Origin: a virus
Reading direction: 5' to 3' (one strand)
IMG/VR virus record: IMGVR_UViG_3300047557_004089
Span: 1-45,470 of that record
Length of the DNA stretch: 45,470 bases
Shown: positions 1 to 9,777 of the stretch, one piece after another
Layout of the letters: each line of letters starts with the position of its first letter
Position numbering within the stretch: position 1 is the stretch's first letter
Notes under the pieces: model-generated
What the model was told of the DNA's origin: nothing
Databases searched by the model: none
The model's input: only the letters and a program-made list of their open reading frames with translations
Program-made: the position numbers and the translations under genes

Positions 1-3000
1 TTCCTGAAGTTCCTGTTGTACCCGAGGTTCCCGAAGTTCCACTAGTTCCTGTAGTACCCGAAGAGCCACTCGTTCCTGATGAACCTGAAGTTCCACTTGT
101 ACCCGAAGAACCACTTGTTCCTGTGGTTCCACTTGTTCCCGATGTACCAGTTGTTCCGCTTGAACCTGAAGTACCAGAAGTGCCACTACTACCTGATGTT
201 CCGCTAGTACCTGTTGTACCGCTAGTTCCTGAAGTACCTGACGTTCCACTAGTACCCGTTGTACCCGAAGAACCACTTGTTCCTGAAGAACCACTGGTAC
301 CCGAGGTACCGCTAGTTCCTGAAGTTCCTGATGTGCCCGAAGTACCTGTTGTACCCGAGGTTCCCGACGTTCCGCTAGTTCCTGAAGAACCACTTGTCCC
401 TGAAGTCCCACTTGAACCTGAAGTTCCACTTGTTCCTGTTGTACCCGATGTTCCACTAGTACCCGTAGTTCCTGAAGAGCCACTTGTTCCCGAAGAACCT
501 GAAGTTCCACTTGTGCCTGTTGTTCCTGAAGTACCTGAAGTACCTGTGGTTCCTGACGTTCCACTTGAACCTGATGTACCACTAGTACCAGAAGTACCTG
601 TAGTTCCGCTTGTTCCTGATGTTCCACTAGTCCCTGTAGTACCTGATGTTCCACTTGTACCCGATGTTCCACTAGTACCCGTAGTTCCTGAAGAGCCACT
701 TGTTCCTGATGAACCTGAGGTTCCACTTGTACCGGTTGTTCCTGATGTACCTGATGTTCCTGTAGTTCCCGACGTACCACTTGAACCTGACGTTCCGCTA
801 GTACCAGAAGTACCGCTAGTTCCTGATGTTCCACTTGAACCTGATGTTCCACTAGTTCCTGTGGTACCACTTGTTCCACTAGTTCCTGTAGTCCCTGAAG
901 TACCACTCGAACCTGAAGTACCTGAAGTACCCGATGTTCCGGATGTTCCACTAGTGCCTGAAGTACCTGTTGTACCCGATGTTCCAGAACTACCTGATGT
1001 TCCGCTCGTACCACTCGAACCTGAAGTGCCCGAAGTCCCACTAGTTCCCGATGTTCCGGATGTTCCACTAGTGCCTGAAGTACCTGTTGTACCCGATGTT
1101 CCAGAACTACCTGATGTTCCGCTCGTACCACTTGAACCTGAAGTACCTGAAGTTCCACTAGTACCTGAAGTTCCACTTGTACCCGTTGTTCCTGAAGTTC
1201 CACTTGTACCCGTAGTACCCGAAGTTCCTGAAGTGCCTGATGTACCACTTGTACCTGAAGTACCTGTAGTGCCTGAGGTACCACTCGTTCCACTAGTTCC
1301 TGTCGTACCCGATGTTCCAGAACTACCTGATGTTCCACTTGTACCTGAAGTACCCGAGGTTCCACTAGTTCCAGTTGTACCCGAAGTACCACTCGTTCCT
1401 GATGAACCCGAAGTCCCACTCGTACCCGTTGTTCCTGAAGTACCACTAGTTCCTGAAGTACCACTAGTTCCTGAAGTTCCGCTCGTACCTGAAGTGCCTG
1501 ATGTACCACTAGTACCCGAAGTTCCTGAAGTTCCTGAAGTGCCACTGGTTCCTGATGAACCTGAAGTTCCACTTGTACCCGTTGTTCCTGAAGTACCACT
1601 AGTTCCTGAAGTACCTGTGGTACCAGAAGTGCCTGAAGTTCCTGATGTTCCTGAGGTACCACTAGTTCCTGATGTACCTGAAGTACCGCTTGTTCCTGTT
1701 GTACCCGAAGTTCCACTTGTTCCTGATGTACCTGTAGTACCTGAAGTTCCACTTGTACCTGATGTACCACTCGTACCTGAAGTTCCACTTGTACCTGATG
1801 TACCAGTTGTACCTGAAGTTCCACTCGTTCCTGTTGTACCTGAAGTACCGCTAGTTCCTGAACTACCAGATGTCCCACTTGTACCCGAAGTACCAGTAGT
1901 ACCACTAGTTCCACTTGTTCCTGTAGTACCGCTAGTTCCACTTGAACCTGATGTTCCACTAGTTCCTGTAGTTCCTGACGTACCACTTGTTCCTGAAGTT
2001 CCACTAGTACCTGTTGTACCCGAAGTACCTGATGTTCCACTTGTTCCTGTAGTACCGCTAGTTCCTGAGGTACCGCTAGTTCCGGTCGTACCTGATGTAC
2101 CACTTGTTCCTGAAGTTCCAGTTGTACCGGAAGTACCTGATGTACCAGACGACCCACTCGTTCCGCTTGTACCCGATGTGCCTGTTGTACCACTTGTTCC
2201 TGAAGTACCTGTTGTACCGCTAGTTCCTGAAGTACCCGAGGTTCCACTTGTACCCGATGTTCCATCAATACCACTCGTGCCAGATGTTCCTGAGGTTCCA
2301 CTTGTACCTGTTGTTCCTGAAGTCCCACTTGTACCACTTGTACCCGTAGTACCCGAAGTTCCTGAAGAGCCACTTGTTCCTGATGAACCTGAAGTTCCAC
2401 TTGTTCCTGAAGTACCCGAAGTACCTGATGTTCCGCTAGTTCCCGACGTACCTGAAGAGCCACTTGTTCCTGTTGTACCTGATGTACCACTAGTTCCCGA
2501 GGTACCACTTGTTCCTGTTGTACCTGAAGTTCCACTTGTACCCGTTGTACCTGAAGAGCCACTTGTTCCTGAAGTACCTGATGTACCATCTATACCACTT
2601 GTTCCACTTGAACCTGATGTTCCACTAGTTCCTGTAGTTCCTGATGTACCACTTGTACCTGAAGTACCCGTTGTGCCTGAAGTTCCACTAGTTCCTGTAG
2701 TTCCTGATGTACCACTCGTACCACTTGTTCCTGTTGTACCTGATGTACCTGAAGTTCCAGTTGTACCTGAAGTTCCACTTGTTCCTGATGTACCGGTTGT
2801 ACCTGAAGTTCCGCTTGTACCTGAAGTCCCAGTTGTACCTGAAGTTCCTGAAGAACCTGATGTACCACTAGTTCCTGTAGTACCACTCGTACCCGAAGTA
2901 CCACTTGTACCTGAGGTTCCACTCGTGCCTGTGGTGCCTGATGTACCGCTAGTTCCCGAAGTACCTGTTGTACCACTAGTTCCTGAAGTACCCGAGGTTC

Positions 3001-6000
3001 CACTTGTACCCGATGTTCCATCAATACCACTCGTGCCAGATGTACCTGAAGTTCCACTTGTACCTGATGTACCTGTTGTACCGCTAGTTCCTGAAGTACC
3101 TGAAGTTCCACTTGAACCAGATGTACCACTTGTTCCTGAGGTTCCTGTAGTGCCTGAGGTTCCACTTGTACCAGATGTACCACTTGTTCCTGAGGTTCCC
3201 GAGCTACCACTTGTACCTGATGTGCCTGAAGTACCACTTGAACCTGCAATATTTGCAGCTAAAGTTGTTACAATATTTGAGAGAGTTGAATTTCTCATCT
3301 CAATATTGAAGGAAGTATTGTTACCCGTAGTTGTTGCGTAAATACTAACTCTAATTCTTGAGTTGATTGACGCTAAAACATATGAAGGGACGTATTGACT
3401 ATAAATGTAGTTGTTCTGTGTTGTGGTTATAATAGTAGCAGATGCCGAAGTTCCCGATGCAATATTAGCAATCAGTGTTGTACCGTCTGATTGCATCTCA
3501 TCAATAGCAATCCAATATTTAAGGTCACCTGTACCAGCAAGTTTTCGAGCAAATAGGTTACTAATCCACAATCCAGGTATTATTGTCGTAGTATCCAACG
3601 CTGTTGCTGGAGATACAAATTGAACAATCTTAACCTCCCCGTCTGCAGGGTCGAAATTTGATGTCGTAATCGTTGTTTGTGTACCTGTATTCGGGAATAA
3701 TATCAAATCATCCGTAATCAAGGAAGCAATTGGTACTGTTTGGGTAGCTGTTGGTCCATCATAGTAGAAAACTAAACCACTTGATATACCACTGACACCT
3801 GACGTTCCTGACGTTCCGCTCGAACCACTAGTTCCTGAAGAACCCGAAGTACCTGATGAACCACTTGTCCCTGAAGAACCTGAAGTACCACTAGTTCCTG
3901 AAGTACCTGTTGTACCCGAAGTTCCTGAAGTACCTGACGTTCCAGTAGTCCCTGAGGTACCGCTAGTACCCGAAGTTCCACTAGTTCCTGTTGTACCTGA
4001 TGTACCACTTGTACCAGAAGTACCTGTTGTACCAGAAGTTCCACTTGTTCCTGAAGTACCACTTGTTCCTGAAGTACCACTAGTTCCTGAGGTACCGCTA
4101 GTACCTGAAGTACCACTAGTTCCTGTCGTTCCTGAAGTACCACTAGTTCCTGAGGTACCGCTAGTTCCTGTTGTACCTGAAGTTCCTGATGTTCCACTAG
4201 TGCCTGAGGTTCCTGAAGTTCCAGAAGTACCTGTCGTTCCAGAAGTACCACTAGTTCCACTTGTACCCGAAGTTCCACTTGAGCCTGAAGTACCACTTGT
4301 TCCTGATGTACCATCTATACCACTCGTTCCACTTGAACCTGACGTTCCACTTGTTCCCGTGGTACCTGAAGTTCCTGACGTACCACTTGTTCCTGTTGTT
4401 CCACTAGTACCTGAAGTTCCTGACGTACCACTTGTTCCTGTTGTTCCACTAGTACCTGAAGTTCCTGACGTACCACTTGTTCCTGTTGTTCCACTAGTAC
4501 CTGAGGTTCCTGTCGTACCTGATGTACCACTTGTTCCCGTTGTACCTGATGTTCCCGAAGTTCCTCTAGTACCAGTCGTTCCTGAAGTTCCACTTGTTCC
4601 TGTCGTACCTGACGTTCCTGAAGTACCTGATGTTCCTGAAGTACCATCGATTCCACTCGTGCCAGAAGTTCCACTCGTTCCTGTCGTACCTGAAGTACCT
4701 GAAGTTCCTGAAGTACCATCAATTCCACTTGTACCCGAAGTTCCACTAGTTCCTGTCGTACCGCTTGTACCTGAGGTTCCTGAAGTTCCGCTAGTACCAG
4801 TCGTTCCTGAAGTTCCACTTGTTCCTGTTGTACCTGAGGTTCCTGAAGTTCCACTTGTACCCGTAGTTCCTGAAGTCCCACTAGTTCCTGAAGTACCAGT
4901 CGTTCCTGAAGTTCCACTCGTTCCTGAAGTTCCTGTTGTACCTGAAGTACCACTAGTTCCTGATGTACCATCTATTCCACTAGTACCACTTGAACCCGAG
5001 GTTCCACTAGTACCACTCGTTCCTGAAGTTCCTGTTGTACCTGAAGTACCACTAGTTCCTGATGTACCATCTATTCCACTTGTACCACTTGAACCTGAAG
5101 TTCCACTAGTACCTGTTGTACCTGAAGTACCACTGGTTCCTGTTGTTCCCGAAGTTCCTGAAGTACCACTCGTTCCTGTTGTTCCTGACGTTCCTGACGT
5201 TCCTGTTGTGCCTGATGTTCCTGAAGTGCCACTACTTCCTGATGTTCCAGATGTACCACTTGTACCTGAAGTCCCATCAATTCCACTCGTACCGCTTGAA
5301 CCTGAAGTTCCACTAGTACCTGAAGTGCCCGTTGTTCCCGAAGTACCTGATGTACCTGTAGTTCCTGATGTACCGCTAGTTCCTGAGGTACCTGTAGTTC
5401 CCGAAGTACCACTTGTTCCTGAGGTTCCTGTTGTTCCTGAAGTTCCACTCGTACCGGATGTTCCTGTTGTGCCACTTGTTCCAGATGTGCCGGAAGTTCC
5501 ATCAACTCCACTTGTACCACTAGTTCCTGTAGTACCTGATGTACCACTAGTCCCTGAGGTGCCTGTAGTTCCTGAAGTACCTGATGTACCGGTGGTTCCA
5601 CTCGTACCTGAAGTTCCACTTGTTCCTGTTGTTCCACTTGAACCTGATGTTCCTGTAGTACCTGATGTACCACTTGTGCCGGTTGTACCTGATGTACCAC
5701 TCGTTCCTGTTGTGCCCGAAGTTCCTGAAGTGCCCGATGTACCACTAGTTCCTGAAGTTCCCGATGTACCACTAGTTCCTGTAGTACCTGATGTCCCACT
5801 TGTACCGGACGTACCAGTTGTCCCTGATGTTCCACTTGTTCCTGTACTTCCTGAAGTACCTGATGTTCCGTTTACACCACTTAATCCTGAAGTGCCAGCA
5901 CTTCCACTTGTACCTGATGTTCCCGATGTTCCATCAATTCCGCTAGTACCTGAAGTTCCCGATGTACCGGATGTACCTGACGTACCAGAAGTTCCCGATG

Positions 6001-8692
6001 TACCGTCAATTCCACTTGTTCCTGATGTTCCTGTCGTACCCGAAGTACCTGATGTTCCACTTGTTCCTGTTGTACCCGAAGTTCCACTCGTTCCAGTTGT
6101 TCCTGAAGTTCCTGAGGTTCCCGAAGTCCCCGATGTTCCATCAACACCACTTGTTCCACTAGTTCCTGTAGTACCTGAAGTACCGGATGTTCCACTTGTT
6201 CCTGTTGTACCTGATGTCCCACTAGTACCTGAAGTTCCAGTTGTTCCTGATGTTCCTGAAGTACCTGTTGTTCCTGATGTTCCACTTGTTCCTGAAGTAC
6301 CATCAATACCACTCGTACCCGAAGTACCACTAGTTCCTGAAGTACCACTTGTACCTGAGGTTCCTGAAGTGCCATCAATACCACTTGTTCCTGATGTACC
6401 TGTTGTTCCGCTTGTACCGGATGTCCCTGAAGTACCATCAACACCACTCGTTCCTGAGGTACCTGTTGTACCGCTCGTTCCTGAGGTTCCTGTTGTACCG
6501 CTTGTTCCTGAGGTTCCTGAGGTTCCTGTCGTTCCTGAAGTTCCACTTGTTCCTGTTGTACCTGAGGTACCTGAAGTTCCGTCTACACCACTTGTTCCTG
6601 AAGTACCACTAGTTCCTGTCGTGCCACTTGTACCTGATGTGCCTGAAGTACCATCAACACCGCTTGTTCCTGAAGTTCCTGTTGTACCTGAAGTCCCACT
6701 TGTTCCTGAAGTACCTGAAGTACCACTTGTTCCCGTAGTACCTGAAGTTCCACTTGTACCTGAAGTTCCGCTTGTTCCCGTAGTACCACTAGTACCTGAA
6801 GTTCCTGAAGTACCCGAGGTACCACTTGTTCCTGATGTTCCACTAATTCCGCTTGTTCCTGATGTACCATCCAATCCTGATGTTCCAGATGTACCCGAAG
6901 TTCCGGTAGTACCTGAAGTACCACTTGTTCCTGAAGTACCCGAAGTTCCTGTTGTACCGCTTGTTCCTGAAGTTCCGTTGACTCCTGATGAACCACTTGT
7001 GCCTGAAGTTCCGTCAATTCCACTAGTTCCACTTGTTCCTGAAGTACCCGAGGTTCCTGTTGTACCGCTTGTTCCTGAAGTTCCATTGATTCCTGAAGTG
7101 CCACTCGTACCTGAAGTTCCATTGATACCTGAACTACCACTTGTCCCTGAAGTACCATCGATACCTGAAGTACCACTCGTTCCTGATGTACCGCTTGTTC
7201 CAGATGTACCGGCAGTTCCGTCAACTCCACTTAAACCTGAAGAACCACTTGTCCCTGAGGTACCTGTTGTACCTGATGAACCACTAGTACCTGAAGAACC
7301 ATCAATTCCGGAAGTACCATCAACACCTGAACTACCACTTGTTCCTGATGTACCATCTACTCCACTAGTACCCGAGGAACCATCAATTCCACTTGTTCCT
7401 GAGGTGCCATCTAATCCTGATGTACCCGAAGTACCATCGATTCCTGAAGTACCTGATGTTCCATCTATTCCGCTAGTACCCGATGTTCCGTCCACTCCAC
7501 TAGTACCTGAAGTACCATTAGTCCCCGAAATGCCTGAACTACCACTTGTTCCCGAAGTACCATCCAATCCTGATGTACCTGAAGTACCATTGATTCCTGA
7601 AGTACCTGAGCTACCATCAATTCCGCTAGTCCCACTTGAGCCTGAGGTCCCATCAAGTCCACTTGTACCACTTGTTCCATCAAGTCCGCTTGTTCCTGAA
7701 GTTCCATTCAATCCACTTGAACCTGAAGTTCCACTTGTACCACTTATTCCTGAAGTCCCGCTTGAACCTGATGTACCATTTATTCCTGAAGAACCTGAGG
7801 TTCCAGAAGTACCTGAGCTTGTTGCAGTACCTGTAATTGTTACAGTTATATTTCCACTACCATTGTTTGTTACTGAAGCCCCTACGAAAGTCATTCCAGT
7901 AACCGCAGAAACTGTTGTTACTCCATCACCTACTTGTAAGTCCGCACCACTAAATCCAGCTATAGAAATGGATGTACCATCACTACTGTTGAGCGTTAAG
8001 ATTTTTGTACCCGAATCGAAAGTACCACCTGTGACTGGTGCTGTAAATCCTGTGATTGTTATAGTACCTCCTGTACTATTTTCTAATTCGACATAGTTGG
8101 CATTTGGTGTTGTCGCAGAAAAATATGTTCCACCTGTGATTTGAACGTCAGTGGTATAAACTTTTCTCCAACGAGCAGTTGTTGCAGTCGCACCGGCTAT
8201 ACCTTCAATAGTTGAACCTGTCCAAGCATTAATAAAAGTTTGTCCCGCAGCAGAACGATTGTTAACGGCAGTAGAGTACTCTGTAACGGTAATTGCCGAA
8301 GCACCGGTTAAACCTGTTACATTACCAAACAGAGTACTATAATTGTCAATATGGTATTGATAAACTTGGTCAGTTTCATAAACGTAAACCTGCATTCCAA
8401 GTCTCCTACGTCCTGAAGATATATTATCAGAATTAAGTTGGATAATATCAGGAGAAAACGCTGAACCCGTCCCTTTAGTGAAAGCGATGGGTATGGTATT
8501 ACCCGAATTTTGAATCAAAGTTGGATAAGTCGCAGCTGTTAATACAAGCTCCAAATCTGAGAGGTTGTAAACTTCCATATAACCCCCCGTTTGTAAAACA
8601 GAGAAATTAGTGCCAAAAACTGAGGTAGAAGCTACCGATTCTGGACCTGATTGCTGTGATGAACTTATAGGGTTCTTATAGAGAGAAGACAT
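1..8692 (-). CDS. Giant Gly-X-Y (collagen-like, Gly-Thr-Ser) tail fibre protein, C-terminus outside window
   Basis: The reading frame starts at ATG 8692 and stays open to the left edge, about 2897 codons without a stop, so the C-terminus is not seen. Residues 1-294 are a non-repetitive domain beginning MSSLYKNPISSS, probably the virion-attachment part. Residues about 295-1637 are roughly 447 consecutive Gly-X-Y triplets, almost all G-T-S, G-T-T or G-S-S with scattered G-I-D, G-V-D, G-L-N and G-I-N. Residues about 1638-1814 (3250-3780) are a second globular segment. About 360 more triplets follow to the window edge. Strict Gly every third residue is the collagen signature, but proline is almost absent, so triple-helix formation is inferred. 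It is the last gene visible in the tail block, which fits a long host-contact fibre. The repeat is also open in other frames; the Gly-X-Y frame is chosen because it alone joins the globular domains and start codon. Confidence 0.85.
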   Translation of the reverse strand, partial: MSSLYKNPISSSQQSGPESVASTSVFGTNFSVLQTGGYMEVYNLSDLELVLTAATYPTLIQNSGNTIPIAFTKGTGSAFSPDIIQLNSDNISSGRRRLGMQVYVYETDQVYQYHIDNYSTLFGNVTGLTGASAITVTEYSTAVNNRSAAGQTFINAWTGSTIEGIAGATATTARWRKVYTTDVQITGGTYFSATTPNANYVELENSTGGTITITGFTAPVTGGTFDSGTKILTLNSSDGTSISIAGFSGADLQVGDGVTTVSAVTGMTFVGASVTNNGSGNITVTITGTATSSGTSGTSGSSGINGTSGSSGTSGISGTSGTSGSSGLNGTSGTSGLDGTSGTSGLDGTSGSSGTSGIDGSSGTSGINGTSGTSGLDGTSGTSGSSGISGTNGTSGTSGVDGTSGTSGIDGTSGTSGIDGTSGTSGLDGTSGTSGIDGSSGTSGVDGTSGTSGSSGVDGTSGIDGSSGTSGSSGTTGTSGTSGSSGLSGVDGTAGTSGTSGTSGTSGTSGIDGTSGTSGSSGINGTSGTSGTSGINGTSGTSGTTGTSGTSGTSGTSGIDGTSGTSGSSGVNGTSGTSGTTGTSGTSGTSGTSGTTGTSGTSGTSGLDGTSGTSGISGTSGTSGTSGTSGTSGTSGTTGTSGTSGTSGTSGTTGTSGTSGTSGTSGTSGTTGTSGTSGVDGTSGTSGTSGTTGTSGTSGTSGVDGTSGTSGTTGTSGTSGTTGTSGTSGTSGTTGTSGTSGTTGTSGTSGVDGTSGTSGTSGTTGTSGTSGIDGTSGTSGTSGTSGTSGTSGTSGIDGTSGTSGTSGTTGTSGTSGTTGTSGTSGTSGTTGTSGTSGTSGTTGTSGTSGVDGTSGTSGTSGTSGTTGTSGTSGTTGTSGTSGTSGTTGTSGTSGIDGTSGTSGTSGTSGTSGTSGTSGIDGTSGTSGTSGSAGTSGLSGVNGTSGTSGSTGTSGTSGTTGTSGTSGTSGTTGTSGTSGTSGTSGTSGTSGTSGTTGTSGTSGTTGTSGTSGTTGTSGSSGTTGTSGTSGTSGTTGTSGTSGTTGTSGTSGTSGTTGTSGTSGVDGTSGTSGTSGTTGTSGTSGTSGTTGTSGTSGTSGTTGTSGTSGTSGTTGTSGTSGTTGTSGTSGTSGSSGTSGIDGTSGTSGTSGTSGSSGTSGTSGTTGTSGTSGTTGTSGTSGTSGTTGTSGTSGTTGTSGTSGSSGTSGIDGTSGTSGTSGTTGTSGTSGTSGTSGSSGTSGIDGTSGTSGTSGTTGTSGTSGTSGTTGTSGTSGTSGTTGTSGTSGTSGTTGTSGTSGTTGTSGTSGTSGTSGTTGTSGTSGTSGIDGTSGTSGTSGTTGTSGTSGTSGIDGTSGTSGTSGTSGTTGTSGTSGTTGTRGTSGTSGTTGTSGTSGTTGTSGTSGTTGTSGTSGTSGTSGTTGTSGTSGTSGTSGTTGTSGTSGTSGTTGTSGTSGSSGTSGIDGTSGTSGTSGSSGTSGTSGTSGTSGTTGTSGTSGTSGTSGTSGTSGTTGTSGTSGTSGTSGTTGTSGTSGTSGTSGTSGTSGTSGTSGTSGTSGTTGTSGTSGTSGTTGTSGTSGTSGTSGTTGTSGTSGTSGTTGTSGTSGTSGSSGTSGSSGTSGSSGTSGSSGTSGTSGVSGISSGLVFYYDGPTATQTVPIASLITDDLILFPNTGTQTTITTSNFDPADGEVKIVQFVSPATALDTTTIIPGLWISNLFARKLAGTGDLKYWIAIDEMQSDGTTLIANIASGTSASATIITTTQNNYIYSQYVPSYVLASINSRIRVSIYATTTGNNTSFNIEMRNSTLSNIVTTLAANIAGSSGTSGTSGTSGSSGTSGTSGTSGTSGTSGTTGTSGTSGTSGSSGTSGTSGTSGTTGTSGTSGTSGTSGTSGIDGTSGTSGTSGTSGTSGTTGTSGTSGTSGTTGTSGTSGTSGTSGTSGTTGTSGTSGSSGTSGTTGTSGTSGTSGTTGTSGTSGTSGTTGTSGTSGTTGTSGTSGTSGTTGTSGTSGTTGTSGTSGTSGTTGTSGTSGSSGTSGIDGTSGTSGTSGSSGTTGTSGTSGTTGTSGTSGTSGTSGTTGTSGSSGTSGTSGTSGTSGTSGTSGTSGSSGTSGSSGTSGTTGTSGTSGTSGTTGTSGTSGTSGTSGIDGTSGTSGTSGTSGTSGTTGTSGTSGTTGTSGTSGTSGSSGTSGTSGTTGTSGTSGTSGTTGTSGTSGTSGTTGTSGTSGTSGTTGTSGTSGTSGTSGTTGTSGTSGSSGTSGTTGTSGTSGTTGTSGTSGTSGSSGTSGTSGTTGTSGTSGTTGTSGTSGTSGTSGTSGTSGTSGTTGTSGTSGTSGTTGTSGTSGTSGTSGTSGTSGTSGTSGTTGTSGTSGTSGTTGTSGTSGSSGTSGTSGTSGTSGTSGTSGTSGTSGTSGTSGTSGTSGTSGTTGTSGTSGSSGTSGTSGTTGTSGTSGTSGTSGTSGSSGTSGTTGTSGTSGTSGTTGTSGTSGTSGTSGTSGTTGTSGTSGTTGTSGTSGTSGTSGTSGSSGTSGTSGSSGTSGTTGTSGTSGTSGTSGTSGTSGTSGSSGTSGTSGSSGTSGTTGTSGTSGTSGTSGTSGTSGSSGTSGTTGTSGTSGTTGTSGTSGSSGTSGTSGTSGTSGTSGSSGTSGTTGTSGTSGTTGTSGTSGSSGTSGSSGTTGTSGTSGTSGTSGTTGTSGTSGTSGTTGTSGTSGTSGSSGTSGTTGTSGTSGTTGTSGTSGSSGTSGSSGTTGTSGTSGTTGTSGTSGSSGTSGTSGSSGTSGTSGTSGTTGTSGTSGTSGTSGTSGTSGSSGTSGSSGTTGTSGTSGTSGTSGTTGTSGTSGSSGTSGTSGSSGTTGTSGTSGTTGTSGSSGTSGTSGSSGTSGSSGTTGTSGTSGTSGTTGTSG
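930..1132 (-). repeat. Tandem duplication, 117-bp period, inside collagen-like region
   Basis: Bases 930-1015 and 1047-1132 are identical over 86 bases and are offset by 117 bases, which is exactly 13 Gly-X-Y triplets. The flanking triplets differ by synonymous changes, so this looks like a recent in-frame duplication. Confidence 0.85.
2220..3043 (-). repeat. Dispersed 68-bp direct repeat inside collagen-like region
   Basis: Bases 2220-2287 and 2976-3043 are identical over 68 bases and are offset by 756 bases (84 triplets). Each copy contains a G-I-D triplet that interrupts the G-T-S run. Such exact copies stand out because most triplets here are synonymously scrambled. Confidence 0.8.
4365..4499 (-). 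repeat. Perfect triple tandem repeat, 45-bp unit
   Basis: Three identical 45-base units lie at 4365-4409, 4410-4454 and 4455-4499, each encoding five Gly-X-Y triplets. The next unit begins the same way but diverges after a few bases. This is the cleanest minisatellite in the window and implies recent slippage or unequal recombination. Confidence 0.9.
4914..5080 (-). repeat. Tandem duplication, 99-bp period, inside collagen-like region
   Basis: Bases 4914-4981 and 5013-5080 are identical over 68 bases with a 99-base offset (11 triplets). The frame is preserved. Each copy ends with a G-I-D triplet. Confidence 0.85.
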
Positions 8693-8718
8693 TAGCGATT
8701 TTTTTTTAATTCATTTTT

Positions 8719-8726
8719 TATTTATG
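8719..8726 (-). promoter_or_regulatory. Possible T4-type late promoter (CATAAATA) before the giant fibre gene
   Basis: On the minus strand the sequence CATAAATA lies 26 bases before ATG 8692 and overlaps the stop codon of the preceding gene. T4-family late promoters consist mainly of TATAAATA near -10, so this is a near match in the right orientation. The region is A/T-rich and chance occurrence is possible. Confidence 0.35.
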
Positions 8727-9720
8727 ATTTGCTTTCACCTTTGATAAATATTGATGCACCCAAAGGAAGGTTAGCAATTGCAGGTAAATTAACGAGTTCT
8801 GTCATCCAAAGAACTCGATAGGTTCCGGTAGGAATTGCACATCCCGATGGGACTGTTACGTTTACCGAAGAGTTAATAATATCAGGAATTCCACCATTAG
8901 ATATGTCAGAAGTACAAGGAGTACCTGTACCCACGTCCAAAGTCATATTATTAAGAGTTCCACCAACACCCGCAAGTGGTAACCAAACTGAGTAAACGTA
9001 TTGTATATTAGGATTGACGGATGAAGTAGTAATTTCTACCGTACCAAAAGTATATTGAGATTGGTTACATCCGAATGAATCGGTTCCTGAACCTGAAGCT
9101 TGACGAATTCCACCCTTGAGAGTACCAACGTCTGATATGAAGTTTCCTGAACCACCAGCCCAATCAGTATACTGAACGTAAATGTTAAGGTCACTAGCGT
9201 AGTTTGGTCCCGCAGGATAACTTCCTGAGTTAGCATATCCGTAATAGTTGACAGCACCGTTGGTGAACATGTAGTTACCCAAGTTAGCCTGAGATGTTGC
9301 ATCCTGAGGTTCAGGGAAAATGTATGCCGAATAAACAGGACCTGGTGAAGATGAAGGTGTTGGAGTAGGTGTAACAGTTCCTGTTGGTGTTACACTTGGA
9401 GAAACTCCTGGAGTCGGTGTTATTGTAGGTGTTATTGATGGTGTTGGTGTAGGTGTTGCTGTTGGAGTTGGTGTAGGTGTATTACTTGGTGCAACACCAA
9501 AACAAATGGTAACCCCATCAATCATTTCATTTCTTGTTACCCCCACGTATACTGCGGTTTCCCCTGTAGAACCCGTATAAACGTCAAAAGGACCTATAGC
9601 GTCCGATTCTGCAGGGAGTCTGACTATAAAACACTGATATCCCGTAACCTCTATCTGTTGCTCGACAGAAGTATCACATCCCGTGGCTGTATTAACTACA
9701 ATAATTGACTCTAACGACAT
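8722..9720 (-). CDS. Tail fibre or appendage protein with Thr-Pro linker
   Basis: 332 residues. Residues 1-80 form a small domain starting [14 protein letters not shown]. Residues about 81-127 are a low-complexity Thr/Pro/Ser linker (runs of [10 protein letters not shown] type). Residues about 128-332 are a second domain rich in Gly, Asn, Tyr and aromatic beta-type sequence with several cysteines. I do not recognise either domain. Two domains joined by an extended TP linker are typical of phage appendages and surface proteins. It lies between the Cys-rich 122-residue gene and the giant collagen-like fibre, so a role as fibre connector or receptor-binding partner is inferred. The leader has no Shine-Dalgarno sequence. 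A similar TP linker occurs in the 1201-residue and 2398-residue proteins. Confidence 0.75.
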   Translation of the reverse strand: MSLESIIVVNTATGCDTSVEQQIEVTGYQCFIVRLPAESDAIGPFDVYTGSTGETAVYVGVTRNEMIDGVTICFGVAPSNTPTPTPTATPTPTPSITPTITPTPGVSPSVTPTGTVTPTPTPSSSPGPVYSAYIFPEPQDATSQANLGNYMFTNGAVNYYGYANSGSYPAGPNYASDLNIYVQYTDWAGGSGNFISDVGTLKGGIRQASGSGTDSFGCNQSQYTFGTVEITTSSVNPNIQYVYSVWLPLAGVGGTLNNMTLDVGTGTPCTSDISNGGIPDIINSSVNVTVPSGCAIPTGTYRVLWMTELVNLPAIANLPLGASIFIKGESKS

Positions 9721-9732
9721 GGCATTTTAACA

Positions 9733-9739
9733 ATAAATA
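9733..9739 (-). promoter_or_regulatory. TATTTAT motif upstream of 9720 gene
   Basis: TATTTAT reads on the minus strand 12 bases before ATG 9720, in a 57-base gap between genes. The same motif precedes four other transcription-unit starts in the window. It may be a promoter element; function is inferred only from recurrence. Confidence 0.25.
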
Positions 9740-9777
9740 CAATGACCTGAGCCTTTTTATTATTCCGAAAAATATAA

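Noticed and set aside
2590-7707. Minus-strand frames with Val/Leu/Gln/Glu-rich repeats (for example 2590-3249, 3772-4314, 5071-5835, 6583-7230)
   Set aside because: They are alternative frames of the same repeat, fragmented by stops, whereas the Gly-X-Y frame is continuous with globular domains and a start at 8692.
123-8096. Long plus-strand open frames (123-3341 and 4200-8096) encoding Val-Pro-x repeats
   Set aside because: They are antisense shadows of the Gly-X-Y repeat: the 9-base unit happens to lack stops in this frame. They have no clear domain at either end, oppose all other genes, and the second simply runs into antisense of the globular domain.
1-8692. CRISPR array or satellite DNA as explanation of the regular repeats
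   Set aside because: The period is 9 bases with synonymous codon variation and an intact reading frame, with no spacer/repeat structure.
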